From positions 1-52,121 of IMG/VR virus record IMGVR_UViG_3300005618_000022: 52,121 nucleotides of DNA. The stretch is one strand, 5' to 3'. Positions within the stretch are counted from its first letter, which is position 1. Each line of letters begins with the position of its first letter. The notes beneath the pieces were generated by a model. That model saw only the letters and a program-made list of their open reading frames with translations. It was not told the origin of the DNA and did not search any database. The position numbers and the translations under genes were made by a program. Below are positions 35,853 to 43,770 of this stretch, piece after piece. Origin of the DNA: a virus.

Positions 35853-36040
35853 GTTGCGTTGTCCCATTCGGTACCAACAGCAGACATCATCGTTTCGTTG
35901 CCCTCATCCCAGAGGCGATCTGTGATGTCTTGCGCCTGCTTTAGAAGAAAGCGATCGTGCAGATCCTTGTCAATGTAGAGCTCCCAAGGCGAGTTCATCC
36001 CGTCTCGCTTGCGATAGCGTATGTGGTATTTCTGGTTCAT
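35849..36040 (-). CDS. Small protein, unknown function
   Basis: A 63-residue product (MNQKYHIRYRKRDGMNSPWELYIDKDLHDRFLLKQAQDI). The start at 36040 is the ATGA overlap with the gene above it. Confidence 0.6.
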   Translation of the reverse strand: MNQKYHIRYRKRDGMNSPWELYIDKDLHDRFLLKQAQDITDRLWDEGNETMMSAVGTEWDNAT

Positions 36041-36603
36041 TGCATGTCCTTCACGATCTTGCAGCGAGAGCAGAGCCAACCGTTGTTGCAGTTGGGCCCG
36101 TTGTCTGCGGGATACGGGTTGGGATAACCGCAGTCAGGATTGCAGCATTTGGACACGTCCAGACAGCCGTTCACACGAGGCATCGGATTCGGATGGGCTG
36201 CTACGGGAGACGCAGGAGCTGGGAGCGTTTTCGTCGCCATCAGCGACCCTACGACCTGCTTGCCGAAAGCTGGCCATTTGGTGAAGTCGGGCTCTACGAG
36301 CTTGAGCCATTCAGTGTCTTTGTAGGCCATGATCGAGCCCGATGCCAGCTTGACTTCAAAGCCGCCTGTCCAAATGCTAAATATCGCTCCCTCCGCGCGT
36401 CGCACGCCCAGTGTGACGATTACAGGCATTCCTACCGTCGGCTTTTGTGGATCAGGCGGGCAGCACGCGCTGCAGACGTCGCCAGGTGGATAGGGCATCG
36501 GATGCCCTGGTGACTTGTCATGGCAGAGCAGCCAATTGGCCGGCACTCCATTATATCCTGCAGGCAAGCTAGCTACCTGCCTTCTTGCTACGCGCGCATT
36601 CAT
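36037..36603 (-). CDS. Unknown protein with C-terminal zinc-binding region
   Basis: A product of 188 residues. The middle has VGMPVIVTLGVRRAEGAIFSIWTGGFEVKL, an SH3-like look, and the end holds many cysteines (CLDVSKCCNPDCGYPNPY ... CNNGWLCSRC) that fit one or two zinc sites. A second cysteine group (CSACCPPD) lies in the N-terminal third. Function unknown. Confidence 0.6.
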   Translation of the reverse strand: MNARVARRQVASLPAGYNGVPANWLLCHDKSPGHPMPYPPGDVCSACCPPDPQKPTVGMPVIVTLGVRRAEGAIFSIWTGGFEVKLASGSIMAYKDTEWLKLVEPDFTKWPAFGKQVVGSLMATKTLPAPASPVAAHPNPMPRVNGCLDVSKCCNPDCGYPNPYPADNGPNCNNGWLCSRCKIVKDMQ

Positions 36604-36836
36604 TTGAAATCCTCGATTGGGTTGTAGTTGTGAGCGATCACACGACAGGCGTTGAAACACGCTCGGTCCCAAAACCGAGATGCTATCTTCTCCTCTCTGC
36701 TACAGTCTTTCCGCGCGGAGGGCTCGCTCAAGGAAGCGCTAAGCACGCCATAGGCGGACATGCGCTCATGCTTGTACTTCTTCTTGGCTTCCCTCTGCAA
36801 CGGCTCGGTATCTTGCGAGCCGTTATTTGCGCCCAT
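36600..36836 (-). CDS. Small basic protein, unknown function
   Basis: A 78-residue product (KKKYKHERMSAYGVLSASLSEPSARKDCSREEK), charged throughout. Coupled to both neighbours by short overlaps. Confidence 0.55.
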   Translation of the reverse strand: MGANNGSQDTEPLQREAKKKYKHERMSAYGVLSASLSEPSARKDCSREEKIASRFWDRACFNACRVIAHNYNPIEDFK

Positions 36837-36933
36837 TGGAAAACAGGTAGCCGATCATCCACCACACCAGCGGCTTTAGCTGTAGGCGGTAGAGCTTGAA
36901 CTCGTACGGCTTATAGGAGTCGACGTCGATCAC
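36823..36933 (-). CDS. Tiny amphipathic or membrane-associated peptide (36 aa)
   Basis: GTG 36933 follows GGAGGAGAC, a strong ribosome site. Residues 18-32 (LQLKPLVWWMIGYLF) form a hydrophobic helix. It overlaps the next gene by 14 bases. Confidence 0.55.
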   Translation of the reverse strand: MIDVDSYKPYEFKLYRLQLKPLVWWMIGYLFSNGRK

Positions 36934-37133
36934 GTCTCCTCCAAGCAGAGCTCGTAGTATACCAGGGTTTCTCCCTCGTAGACACGCACGCTCGGCTGAC
37001 AGTAGCTCACCTTTGTGTGAGGGTATTGCTTCGCTTCCTGCTTGCCGTCACGCACTGCGGCTTTGAGATCCTGGCGTGCGAAGCTCAGGCGCAGTTGAGA
37101 CGTAGCATCGGTCACTTCGACTCGGTAGATCAT
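36930..37133 (-). CDS. Small protein, unknown function
   Basis: A 67-residue product (MIYRVEVTDATSQLRLSFARQDLKAAVRDGKQEAKQYP), a beta-helix-beta layout. The ATG overlaps the previous stop. Confidence 0.6.
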   Translation of the reverse strand: MIYRVEVTDATSQLRLSFARQDLKAAVRDGKQEAKQYPHTKVSYCQPSVRVYEGETLVYYELCLEET

Positions 37134-37306
37134 TTGTCTAGCCCATCCTCTCCGTAGAAGCGCAGATTCATGAAGCGAACCATCTCGAAGGTGTCGGCCA
37201 GAACGCGAAACGCCGCTTCATACGCATAATCTGCGCGATATCCCTGCGGAGAGCGCAGCACCTGCAGATCTTCTTTCTGCTGTTTGGTCAGCTCCCACGT
37301 CTTCAT
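37130..37306 (-). CDS. Small helical protein, unknown function
   Basis: The 58-residue product from ATG 37306 (MKTWELTKQQKEDLQVLRS and YAYEAAFRVLADTFEMVRFM), coupled on both sides. No family recognised. Confidence 0.6.
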   Translation of the reverse strand: MKTWELTKQQKEDLQVLRSPQGYRADYAYEAAFRVLADTFEMVRFMNLRFYGEDGLDK

Positions 37307-37515
37307 CGAACGCTCACCACGATCCCGTCCGCAATGCGGACGATGCATGACCCGCTCTTGGCTGCCTTGCGAGCGGCCGTCAGCGTGTCGTACTCTTTCG
37401 CGTTCTTCAACGCCGAGCCTCGGAGTTGCTGCCCGACTTTGTGTCCCTCGCGCGCCGCTACGACGTGCCGTCCGGGCATGTGCATTCCGCGTTTGCTGGT
37501 TTTTTCCGTGCTCAT
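37303..37515 (-). CDS. Small basic protein, unknown function
   Basis: A 70-residue basic product (GRHVVAAREGHKVGQQLRGSALKNAKEYDTLTAARKA), ends IVVSVR. It may bind nucleic acids by charge alone. Confidence 0.6.
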   Translation of the reverse strand: MSTEKTSKRGMHMPGRHVVAAREGHKVGQQLRGSALKNAKEYDTLTAARKAAKSGSCIVRIADGIVVSVR

Positions 37516-37712
37516 TTGCGGTTGCTCCTCGTGATGGCGCGTGCTTTCTTCGCTGCCTTGCGGGTTCTGCGCTTGAGTTGCAGCGTGCCCTTACCGTACG
37601 GTGCGAGCTTGCCGCGCGCTTTCCAGCGATGACGGGAACCAACCGTAACGACGGGCACGATCTTGTCTGCGCGATTCTTCTTGAGTCTGCGCTTTGTTTT
37701 GACGTTGATCAT
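37512..37712 (-). CDS. Very basic small protein
   Basis: The 66-residue product begins MINVKTKRRLKKNRADKIV and is about one-third Lys/Arg through its length, ending KKARAITRSNRK. Histone- or ribosomal-protein-like composition suggests DNA or RNA binding. The frame is open to 37775 but the start at 37712 is preferred. Confidence 0.6.
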   Translation of the reverse strand: MINVKTKRRLKKNRADKIVPVVTVGSRHRWKARGKLAPYGKGTLQLKRRTRKAAKKARAITRSNRK

Positions 37713-37738
37713 CGAAATCCTCGTAGCTTTCGTCGATG

Positions 37739-37765
37739 CGACCCTCCCAAACATCAGGAGGGTCG
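37739..37765. other. Inverted repeat between minus-strand genes
   Basis: CGACCCTCC and GGAGGGTCG flank a 9-base loop, a perfect 9-bp stem in the gap between the coiled-coil gene and the basic protein. It has no T run on either strand, so processing or protein binding is as likely as termination. Confidence 0.5.
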
Positions 37766-37800
37766 TCACCAACAAACGGGGTTGCGTAGGAGAGCCATGC

Positions 37801-38514
37801 TTAAGGGAGCACGCCCGGAGGAAGATCGATCCCGAGGACCTCGCACATGCGCGCGAGGTCGGCGGGCGTCATTTCGGCAGACGTGGTGATCGTGTTCGTG
37901 TCGTTCGACTCGTCGGCGAAATTGGCGAACGCAGCCATCTGTTTCATGTCCTCGAGGGAGGGCAGAGGAGCATCCGGCAGACGGCGCGGAGGATCGAGCA
38001 CCTTGGAGCGCATGCTGGCGATCTCCTGCTCGGAGACGAGGACAGCATCGCCGCTCAAGTACATCGCCGTATTCAGCGCTTCGAGAGCCGTGATCAAAAG
38101 ATCGCGCGTAGCGATGAGCTCTTGCGTCGCCTCGTAGCCCGCCTGGAAGCAGCCGGCGTAGCACTTGAGGACAGCATCGACGGTTTCGTCGCCGAGCGCG
38201 ACGGTGTTCTCCAACTCCGCGATCACGTCGTCCTGCTTGTCGTTCTCCTCGACGATTCGGCGCACTTGCTCGTCGGCGATTTCCAGCTCGTCGCGCGTCC
38301 TGCTGAGCTCGCCACGTGCAACAGCGAGATCGCCCGTCAACGCTTGCAGGCGACCCTGCAGCGCGTTGTTCTGTGCTTCGAAATCCTCACTATCGAGGCT
38401 AGCAGCGTGACGCTCGATACGGAGGTTCGAGATCTCCCTGTCCTTGACAGAGAGCTCGTTGCGTAGCCGTTGAAGTTCGTCCCATTGTGCCGCATTTCGT
38501 GATTGTTCGCTCAT
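37801..38514 (-). CDS. Long coiled-coil protein, unknown function
   Basis: A 237-residue product. Residues 5-110 are an almost unbroken coiled coil (heptads with LRNELSVKDREISNLRIERH and LSRTRDELEIADEQVRRIVEEN). The C-terminal part (PADLARMCEVLGIDLPPGVLP) is short and Pro-rich. The ATG overlaps the lipoprotein stop. It might be a scaffold or a structural accessory, but no family was recognised. Confidence 0.65.
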   Translation of the reverse strand: MSEQSRNAAQWDELQRLRNELSVKDREISNLRIERHAASLDSEDFEAQNNALQGRLQALTGDLAVARGELSRTRDELEIADEQVRRIVEENDKQDDVIAELENTVALGDETVDAVLKCYAGCFQAGYEATQELIATRDLLITALEALNTAMYLSGDAVLVSEQEIASMRSKVLDPPRRLPDAPLPSLEDMKQMAAFANFADESNDTNTITTSAEMTPADLARMCEVLGIDLPPGVLP

Positions 38515-38786
38515 GATTCGTTCTCCTTGCCTGAGGCACCAAAAGTTTGCTTATTATGCGAGACTGTGTCAACACCTGGTGGCGTTTTTCCTTCACATAT
38601 TAGCCCGCAACGCAGCGAGCAAAACGACGCACTCTCGCGATCTGTCACTTTACCACACGCGTCCCAGCAGAGCGTGCACGGGCTAGCTCCGTCTGTTCCG
38701 GCGTCGCTCGGTGCTGTTGGCGCTGGGAGCTCCGGGTAGTCTGAACAACCAGACGAGAGGAGCACCAGCAACAGCAGGTAACGCAC
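38511..38786 (-). CDS. Cysteine-rich lipoprotein
   Basis: The 91-residue product begins GTG 38786 with MRYLLLLVLLSSGCSDYP, a textbook lipobox (Cys14). The mature part holds CTLCWDACGK and CSLRCGLIC, eight cysteines in all counting the lipid Cys. It is the first gene of the minus operon and the fourth lipoprotein in the window. Superinfection exclusion lipoproteins of this size are known, but no match is claimed. Confidence 0.65.
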   Translation of the reverse strand: MRYLLLLVLLSSGCSDYPELPAPTAPSDAGTDGASPCTLCWDACGKVTDRESASFCSLRCGLICEGKTPPGVDTVSHNKQTFGASGKENES

Positions 38787-38928
38787 GCAAGAAAGCCGAT
38801 CGCAACGCGCGTGCCAAATACTAGAGCCCGTCTCGGACGGCTCGCCTACATGCTCACACTGATTCCCGAGTCATGAGCATTGCAATACGTGCGTGGTCAG
38901 ATGACGCGTCAACCATACATTACCATAC

Positions 38929-38956
38929 TTGACATGTGTGGTCATGTAGGTTAAAT
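38929..38956 (+). promoter_or_regulatory. Putative sigma-70-type promoter before structural operon
   Basis: TTGACA (38929-38934) and TTAAAT (38951-38956) are spaced 16 bases, in the 374-bp divergent gap before the packaging genes. A start near 38963 would fall at a GTG (38964). Nearby are short inverted repeats such as CATGTGTGGTCATG. The rest of 38787-39160 shows nothing clear except the short frame listed next. Promoter for the minus operon was not found. Confidence 0.45.
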
Positions 38957-38963
38957 TTCCCGT

Positions 38964-39149
38964 GTGAGGCACTCCGACCGTCTGTGGACGAACGCGCGCG
39001 ACGAGTTTCCGTCTGAAGCGCGGCAGAGAGTGCGTGCAAAAAAGAGCAGGGAACCGCTGGCCGTGCGACCTGACACCGAGAGTCATCACCTCGGTCTGGA
39101 CGGCAGTGACGCGCGACCTGATGACTCGCGCGAAACTCTTCGCAAGTAA
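38964..39149 (+). CDS. Possible small gene ahead of terminase
   Basis: A 61-residue charged product from GTG 38964 (RHSDRLWTNARDEFPSEARQRVRAKKSREP). It would be nearly leaderless if the promoter above is right. It sits where a small terminase subunit often lies, but shows no helix-turn-helix, so that role is not claimed. Confidence 0.35.
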   Translation: MRHSDRLWTNARDEFPSEARQRVRAKKSREPLAVRPDTESHHLGLDGSDARPDDSRETLRK

Positions 39150-39160
39150 GGCACCTTACT

Positions 39161-40759
39161 TTGTCAACAAAAGAACGCCAGCAGAAACGTAAGCTACGCA
39201 AAGACGCGCTTGCAGATCTGTACGTGTCGATGATTCCCTCCGCTAATCGGAGAGGATTGGCGACAGCGTTTACAGACTTGATGACAAAGACGCTGCAAGA
39301 TGCGAACAAAAATCTCAAGCTAAACGAACGCACACGCGCGCAAGTGCTGCGCGACTGCGCTAGCGCTTATGCCCAACTCGGCGAGGTTATGACTCGCGCG
39401 TTGGCTGCTGAAGAAAAAGCGCGCGAGCTGTTGATCACAGAAGACAACGGGCTGCCTAATCTAGCAGACGTTCCGGCCAGCTTGATGGACTTTATTCCTC
39501 GAGTCAGCCCGAACTACAAAGCTCCCAAGCATCTGCGCAAATACGTGGAAGTGTTGGAGAGCACGCTGCATAAGTCGCGACGTGTTGTTATCAGCTGCCC
39601 TCCCCAGCACGGTAAGTCAGAGACGACGATTCACGCGCTCGTTTGGTACCTGCTCAACAAGCCCCAGTCGCGCAACGCGTACATCAGCTATCAGTCTGAA
39701 CGCGCCGAGACGATGAGCACGCGCACGCAGTGGATCGCTGACGAAGCGAAGCTCATGCATGAGGGCACGCGTCGACAGTGGCGCACGGTTCGCGGAGGCG
39801 ATCTCCTCGCGACCGGCATTGGTGGTGGAATCACCGGCTACGGTTTCGACGGCCTCGTTGTTGTTGACGACCCGTACAAGGGTATGGCCGAGGCGAACAG
39901 CCCGACCGTGCGCGCGCACGTCAAGGAGTGGTTCCAATCGGTTCTCATGACGCGCGTCCACGCTGGCGCAAGCGTCATCGTCATCCAGACTCGTTGGCAT
40001 CCGGACGATCTCGCCGGCACTCTGATCGAAGAGGGCTGGGACAACATCAACCTGGAAGCCATCGACGAGGACAACAAACCGCTCTGGCCCGAGATGTGGC
40101 CGCTCGATCTGTTGACTGAACGCCGCGTGGAAGTTGGTGAATTCGTGTGGAGCGCTCTCTACATGGGCGCTCCCAGGCATCGTGGAGGCCAGGTCTTCAA
40201 AGACGCCACGTATTACGACGTCGTGCCCGACGCACCGTGTCGTTACTGGATCGGCATCGACCTCGCGTACACAAAGAAGAGCTACGCCGACTACAGCGTT
40301 GCGTGTGTCTTGCAGCAAATCGGCAACGACTTCTACGTCGTTGACCTCTTGCGCGAGCAGATGGAACCGCCTCAGTTCCGAGATCGCGTGCACGCTCTCA
40401 AGACGTTGTACCCTAACGCGGTCTTGGCGGTAAGCGTTGCTGCTAGCGAAACTGGCTCCGCTTACTTTATGGAGACGATCGGCCTCGAGCTCAGCATTCA
40501 GAAAGCGACCGTCGATAAGTTCCTCCGAGCTCAACCTGTTGCGGCTGCGTTCAACGCTGGCCGTGTCCTCTTGCCCAAATACGCTGCTTGGCTTGATCCG
40601 CTCAAACACGAGTTGAAAAACTTCACCGGCATCGGCGATAAGCACGATGATCAGGTAGACGCTCTCGGTGCGGCTTTCAACGCTGCGCAGTTCGGCGCCG
40701 TTGATTGGAACAGCATCGAGCAAATGCAGCGCGAGATGCCCAAACCGCTGGACTGGTAA
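39161..40759 (+). CDS. Terminase large subunit
   Basis: This 532-residue product shows Walker A-type CPPQHGKSETT (~residue 150), Walker B LVVVDDP (~230), an RWHPDDLAG segment, and the C-terminal nuclease with GIDLAYTKKSYADYSV and the final DDQVDALGAAF. It cuts and pumps DNA into the prohead. The start is TTG 39161 because no ATG or GTG lies upstream in frame after the stop at 39124. No small subunit was recognised next to it. Confidence 0.93.
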   Translation: MSTKERQQKRKLRKDALADLYVSMIPSANRRGLATAFTDLMTKTLQDANKNLKLNERTRAQVLRDCASAYAQLGEVMTRALAAEEKARELLITEDNGLPNLADVPASLMDFIPRVSPNYKAPKHLRKYVEVLESTLHKSRRVVISCPPQHGKSETTIHALVWYLLNKPQSRNAYISYQSERAETMSTRTQWIADEAKLMHEGTRRQWRTVRGGDLLATGIGGGITGYGFDGLVVVDDPYKGMAEANSPTVRAHVKEWFQSVLMTRVHAGASVIVIQTRWHPDDLAGTLIEEGWDNINLEAIDEDNKPLWPEMWPLDLLTERRVEVGEFVWSALYMGAPRHRGGQVFKDATYYDVVPDAPCRYWIGIDLAYTKKSYADYSVACVLQQIGNDFYVVDLLREQMEPPQFRDRVHALKTLYPNAVLAVSVAASETGSAYFMETIGLELSIQKATVDKFLRAQPVAAAFNAGRVLLPKYAAWLDPLKHELKNFTGIGDKHDDQVDALGAAFNAAQFGAVDWNSIEQMQREMPKPLDW

Positions 40760-40760
40760 A

Positions 40761-42215
40761 ATGGCTCACTTTTGGGAAAAACTCGGACTTAGCCGAGACA
40801 AAAAGAAAGAGGCACAGCTTCACAATGAGCTGGAGCCCATGCCCGTACTGCAGTCTAACCAGTTCTTCGCAGCAGACCCGCAAGCACTCGGAGGCAAGGC
40901 GCCTCCAGCCGGCGAGCTGCGCGACATTCCTGTTGTCGATATCCAGCAGTGGAACGTCAGCACGATCCGCTCTGCGATCTCGGCCCACGTCAATGGACAG
41001 TTCGGAAATGCAGCGCTACTTACTGACGCCATGCTTGCTGATGATCGCATCCAGGGTGCGACAAACGGACGCATCAAAGGGATCACCAAAAGCGAGATCA
41101 TCCTCAACCCTTCTGAAAGATCGAAAAATCCGACGCTGGCTAAGCAGATTGCTCAAGAAATAGAGGACTACTGGACCGAGATGTTTCCAGAGAGCATTAT
41201 CGAAGAGATCATGCGCTGGGCGATCTTCGGCGGTTTCTGTCTACTCGAGCTTGTGTGGGAGTATCGCAATGAGCGTTACATCCCGCGTCTCAAGCCGTGG
41301 CATTTGCTGTACATTTACTACAACGTGGCTACGCGCAAATACGTAGCGTTCACCGTAGAAGGCGTAATCGAGGTCGAACCCAATGATCCCAAATGGGCGC
41401 TCTACACTCCTTACGGCAGCTATCGCGGCTGGATGCGTGGTGCTGTCAGATCGGTCTCTATCCCGTGGCTCGTTCGACAATTCGCTCTAAGGGACTGGGC
41501 CAGGTATAGCGAGGTTCACGGTCTTCCTCAGAAGAAGGCCAAGGTGCCTGCTCAAGCACCAGCCGAGGACAAACGCCGCTTCTTCAACGCGGTAAAGCGA
41601 CTCGGTTCGGAGTCAGCGTTCCTTCTACCTGTGCCCATGGGTGGCGTTGGTGGCGAGTGGGACGTCGATCTTCTCGAGGCGAAAGACGACTCGTGGAAGG
41701 GCTTCGACGGGCTGATCGAGCGATGCGACAAGTCGATCACTCTGACTATCCGCGGTACGAACCTGACGACCGAAGTGCAGACAGGCACGGGCGCAGCGAC
41801 TCAAGCGCACAGAGAGGAAGACTCGGACTATGCTGAAGCAGACGCTCGCAAACTTGCTGAGTTCATCTACAAGCAGATTCTTATGCTGTACTGCCTATAC
41901 AATTACGGAGCCACTGACCTTGCTCCTGTTCCTTGTTTCGAGGCAGCTCCTGTAGAAGACAAAAAGAAGGATGCAGACATCCTCGTGAGCATTGCTGCAG
42001 CTGCGAAGACGTTCGAGAAAGAGCTCGGTTGGGAGCTGGATCAGGATCAGATCAAAGACAAATTTGGCGTGCCGTTGACGGGCAAGCGTCTTGAAGTACA
42101 AGAGCCCGTGGCGCCAGGTGAAGATGGACAAGATCCAGAAGATCCGGAAGAAGAAAAAGATCCCAAGGAAGAGAAACCCGAAAAAGATGATGGTCAGAAT
42201 CCTGAATCGGACTAG
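40761..42215 (+). CDS. Portal protein, Mu gp29-like (DUF935)
   Basis: A 484-residue product. IIEEIMRWAIFGGFCLLELVWEY, KPWHLLYIYYNVATRKYVAF, the LRDWARYSEVHGLP segment and LLEAKDDSWKGFDGLIERCDKSITLTIRG belong to the DUF935/Mu gp29 portal group, which forms the dodecameric DNA gate. The C-terminus (about 455-484) is a Glu/Lys/Asp/Pro-rich tail. It starts 1 base after the terminase stop. Confidence 0.9.
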   Translation: MAHFWEKLGLSRDKKKEAQLHNELEPMPVLQSNQFFAADPQALGGKAPPAGELRDIPVVDIQQWNVSTIRSAISAHVNGQFGNAALLTDAMLADDRIQGATNGRIKGITKSEIILNPSERSKNPTLAKQIAQEIEDYWTEMFPESIIEEIMRWAIFGGFCLLELVWEYRNERYIPRLKPWHLLYIYYNVATRKYVAFTVEGVIEVEPNDPKWALYTPYGSYRGWMRGAVRSVSIPWLVRQFALRDWARYSEVHGLPQKKAKVPAQAPAEDKRRFFNAVKRLGSESAFLLPVPMGGVGGEWDVDLLEAKDDSWKGFDGLIERCDKSITLTIRGTNLTTEVQTGTGAATQAHREEDSDYAEADARKLAEFIYKQILMLYCLYNYGATDLAPVPCFEAAPVEDKKKDADILVSIAAAAKTFEKELGWELDQDQIKDKFGVPLTGKRLEVQEPVAPGEDGQDPEDPEEEKDPKEEKPEKDDGQNPESD

Positions 42216-42423
42216 TCCTGACGAAGAGTTCTCTTGGCTGGACAGCTATCGGGCCCCTTTTGTGGCTCTTGTTGGTTTGAAAGAAGAAGTCATGGTGCGC
42301 AAAATGTCGGATTTCGCAAGCATTGCTACACAAATAAATAGCAAGCAGCGCGAACACGTGCGCGAACTTCTCGAAGATGCGCTTTCTCTTTATCCCTGTG
42401 TGCGGCTTGTGCCGGCGAGGTAG
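42187..42423 (+). CDS. Small protein after portal, unknown function
   Basis: A 78-residue product from ATG 42187, overlapping the portal end by 29 bases in another frame. Helical, with SIATQINSKQREHVRELLEDALSLYPC. Head-assembly role is possible from position only. Confidence 0.55.
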   Translation: MMVRILNRTSPDEEFSWLDSYRAPFVALVGLKEEVMVRKMSDFASIATQINSKQREHVRELLEDALSLYPCVRLVPAR

Positions 42424-42426
42424 CTT

Positions 42427-42834
42427 ATGCACGAAGTAAGATCTGCAGATACGTCTAACGACGCTACATTTTCTCTCCAATGGCTTGGCATCATTGGTGG
42501 TGCTGCGCTGGGTAACGATGCAGCTCCCACCAATTTGGGCTCTGTACCTGCTAACCGCATTTTGCGATGCACCGCGAAACGTAACGGCGTCGTTACAATG
42601 GGCGGTATGACACTGCGCATGGTCATCGCCGACGGCACTTCGCTGGTTGTGCGGCCGTGGTTCTACGACGATACGCAAGCGATTTGGATTCCGCACGGTA
42701 CGGCGCAAACCCTCACTGCGGCGTCTACCAACACAGCAAGCGTTGTTGTTGGTAACATGGGTGGTGCTAAGTTCTTCATGCAAATCACCACAAACACCGG
42801 CAACGTTTCTGCTCTCGGATACGACTTCGTATAA
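42427..42834 (+). CDS. Beta-rich virion protein candidate, paralog A
   Basis: The 135-residue product is rich in Thr, Asn, Val and Gly. It shares with the next gene ANRI(L/F)RC(T/S)AKRN, VIADGTSL, a W(I/L)PHGT segment, GAK and (M/I)QI-x-x-NTG at matching positions, so the two are tandem paralogs. They lie among head genes, so decoration or fibre roles fit. GAGG lies before the ATG. Confidence 0.65.
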   Translation: MHEVRSADTSNDATFSLQWLGIIGGAALGNDAAPTNLGSVPANRILRCTAKRNGVVTMGGMTLRMVIADGTSLVVRPWFYDDTQAIWIPHGTAQTLTAASTNTASVVVGNMGGAKFFMQITTNTGNVSALGYDFV

Positions 42835-43262
42835 TGGAACTCGCTCGCAGCGCTTCAACAGCAAACGATAGCACGTTCTCGATCGCCAATTGGGTCGGGA
42901 CTTTGGGCGGTGCTGCGCTGTCGGTCGACAACGATCCTAATACGACTCCGCCTCCGGCTAACCGCATCTTCAGATGCTCGGCGAAACGCAACGCCACTGC
43001 TCATATGGCGGGGGGTAGCAGCCCGTTCGGGATGTTCTTCAAGGTCGTAATCGCAGACGGTACTAGCTTGCAAGCTCGCGCGTGGCTGTTCGATAGCACG
43101 CAAAACAAATGGCTTCCACATGGCACTACGCTAACCCTTACCTTTGCTACTGGCAACGTAGGGAACGTTGGCGCTCAAATTAACAACGTTAATGGAGCGA
43201 AGGCGTTCATCCAAATTCTGGCCAACACAGGCTGCACCGTTATGGGGTTCGACGTATGCTAA
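42834..43262 (+). CDS. Beta-rich virion protein candidate, paralog B
   Basis: The 142-residue paralog of the protein at 42427, coupled by a TAATG overlap. It has ANRIFRCSAKRN, VVIADGTSLQARAWLFD, WLPHGT and AFIQILANTG. An extra Gly/Ser/Pro insertion (AGGSSPFGMF) separates it from paralog A. Its 3' end overlaps the next gene by 7 bases. Confidence 0.65.
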   Translation: MELARSASTANDSTFSIANWVGTLGGAALSVDNDPNTTPPPANRIFRCSAKRNATAHMAGGSSPFGMFFKVVIADGTSLQARAWLFDSTQNKWLPHGTTLTLTFATGNVGNVGAQINNVNGAKAFIQILANTGCTVMGFDVC

Positions 43263-43549
43263 ATTGTCCTGACTGCGAGAAAGTCAACGAGAAGTTTGCT
43301 GCTTTGCGAGCGTATGTGTTCGGCAAATACCCGAACTCCTGCATCTTCGCCCTAAAGTGCCCGTGCTCGTTATTCGCTACTCGAGCCGTCACAGTAAATC
43401 ATCCTGTAGGCGGTCAGAGTCTCTTTTTTCTTTGCGAGGATTGCCAGCCTCCCCGTCATGCGTTCGATCAGGATAAAGAGCAGATCGAAGTGACGGATCT
43501 TAATGAGCACTCGGCGTGGGCGCGCTGGGTCAACGATCAATTGAAGTAG
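43256..43549 (+). CDS. Zinc-ribbon protein in head operon
   Basis: A 97-residue protein with CPDCEKVN ... CIFALKCPC and CEDCQPP, cysteine pairs that fit zinc binding. Not recognised as a head protein. It may be regulatory or an accessory factor. Confidence 0.6.
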   Translation: MLNCPDCEKVNEKFAALRAYVFGKYPNSCIFALKCPCSLFATRAVTVNHPVGGQSLFFLCEDCQPPRHAFDQDKEQIEVTDLNEHSAWARWVNDQLK

Positions 43550-43551
43550 AA

Positions 43552-43770
43552 ATGGCCGAGTTTCTCAACATCATCAAGAAGCGGAAGGGGAAGTACTACC
43601 TCATTTCGCACAAAGGCAAAACGCTCGGCGTGCATACCACACGAGAAGATGCTGAGAGACAAGAGCGAGCCATTGAGGTCTCCAAGCACAAGCATGGGGC
43701 AGAGATCATCGAGCAAGCGAAAGAGCTCGTAGCGAGGACAGCAAAATGTCTTGGACTTATCAAATCTTAG
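43552..43770 (+). CDS. Small basic protein, unknown function
   Basis: A 72-residue product with KKRKGKYYLISHKGKTLGVHTTREDAERQERAIEV. The segment around LISHKGKxLGxHxTxxxAExQ resembles short phage proteins found before head protease genes. It overlaps the protease start by 25 bases. Confidence 0.65.
   Translation: MAEFLNIIKKRKGKYYLISHKGKTLGVHTTREDAERQERAIEVSKHKHGAEIIEQAKELVARTAKCLGLIKS

Noticed and set aside
39617-40723. Long minus-strand frame (368 codons) opposite the terminase gene
   Set aside because: It lies wholly antisense to the clear terminase frame and has no family match or ribosome site. High-GC codon bias often leaves such mirror frames open.
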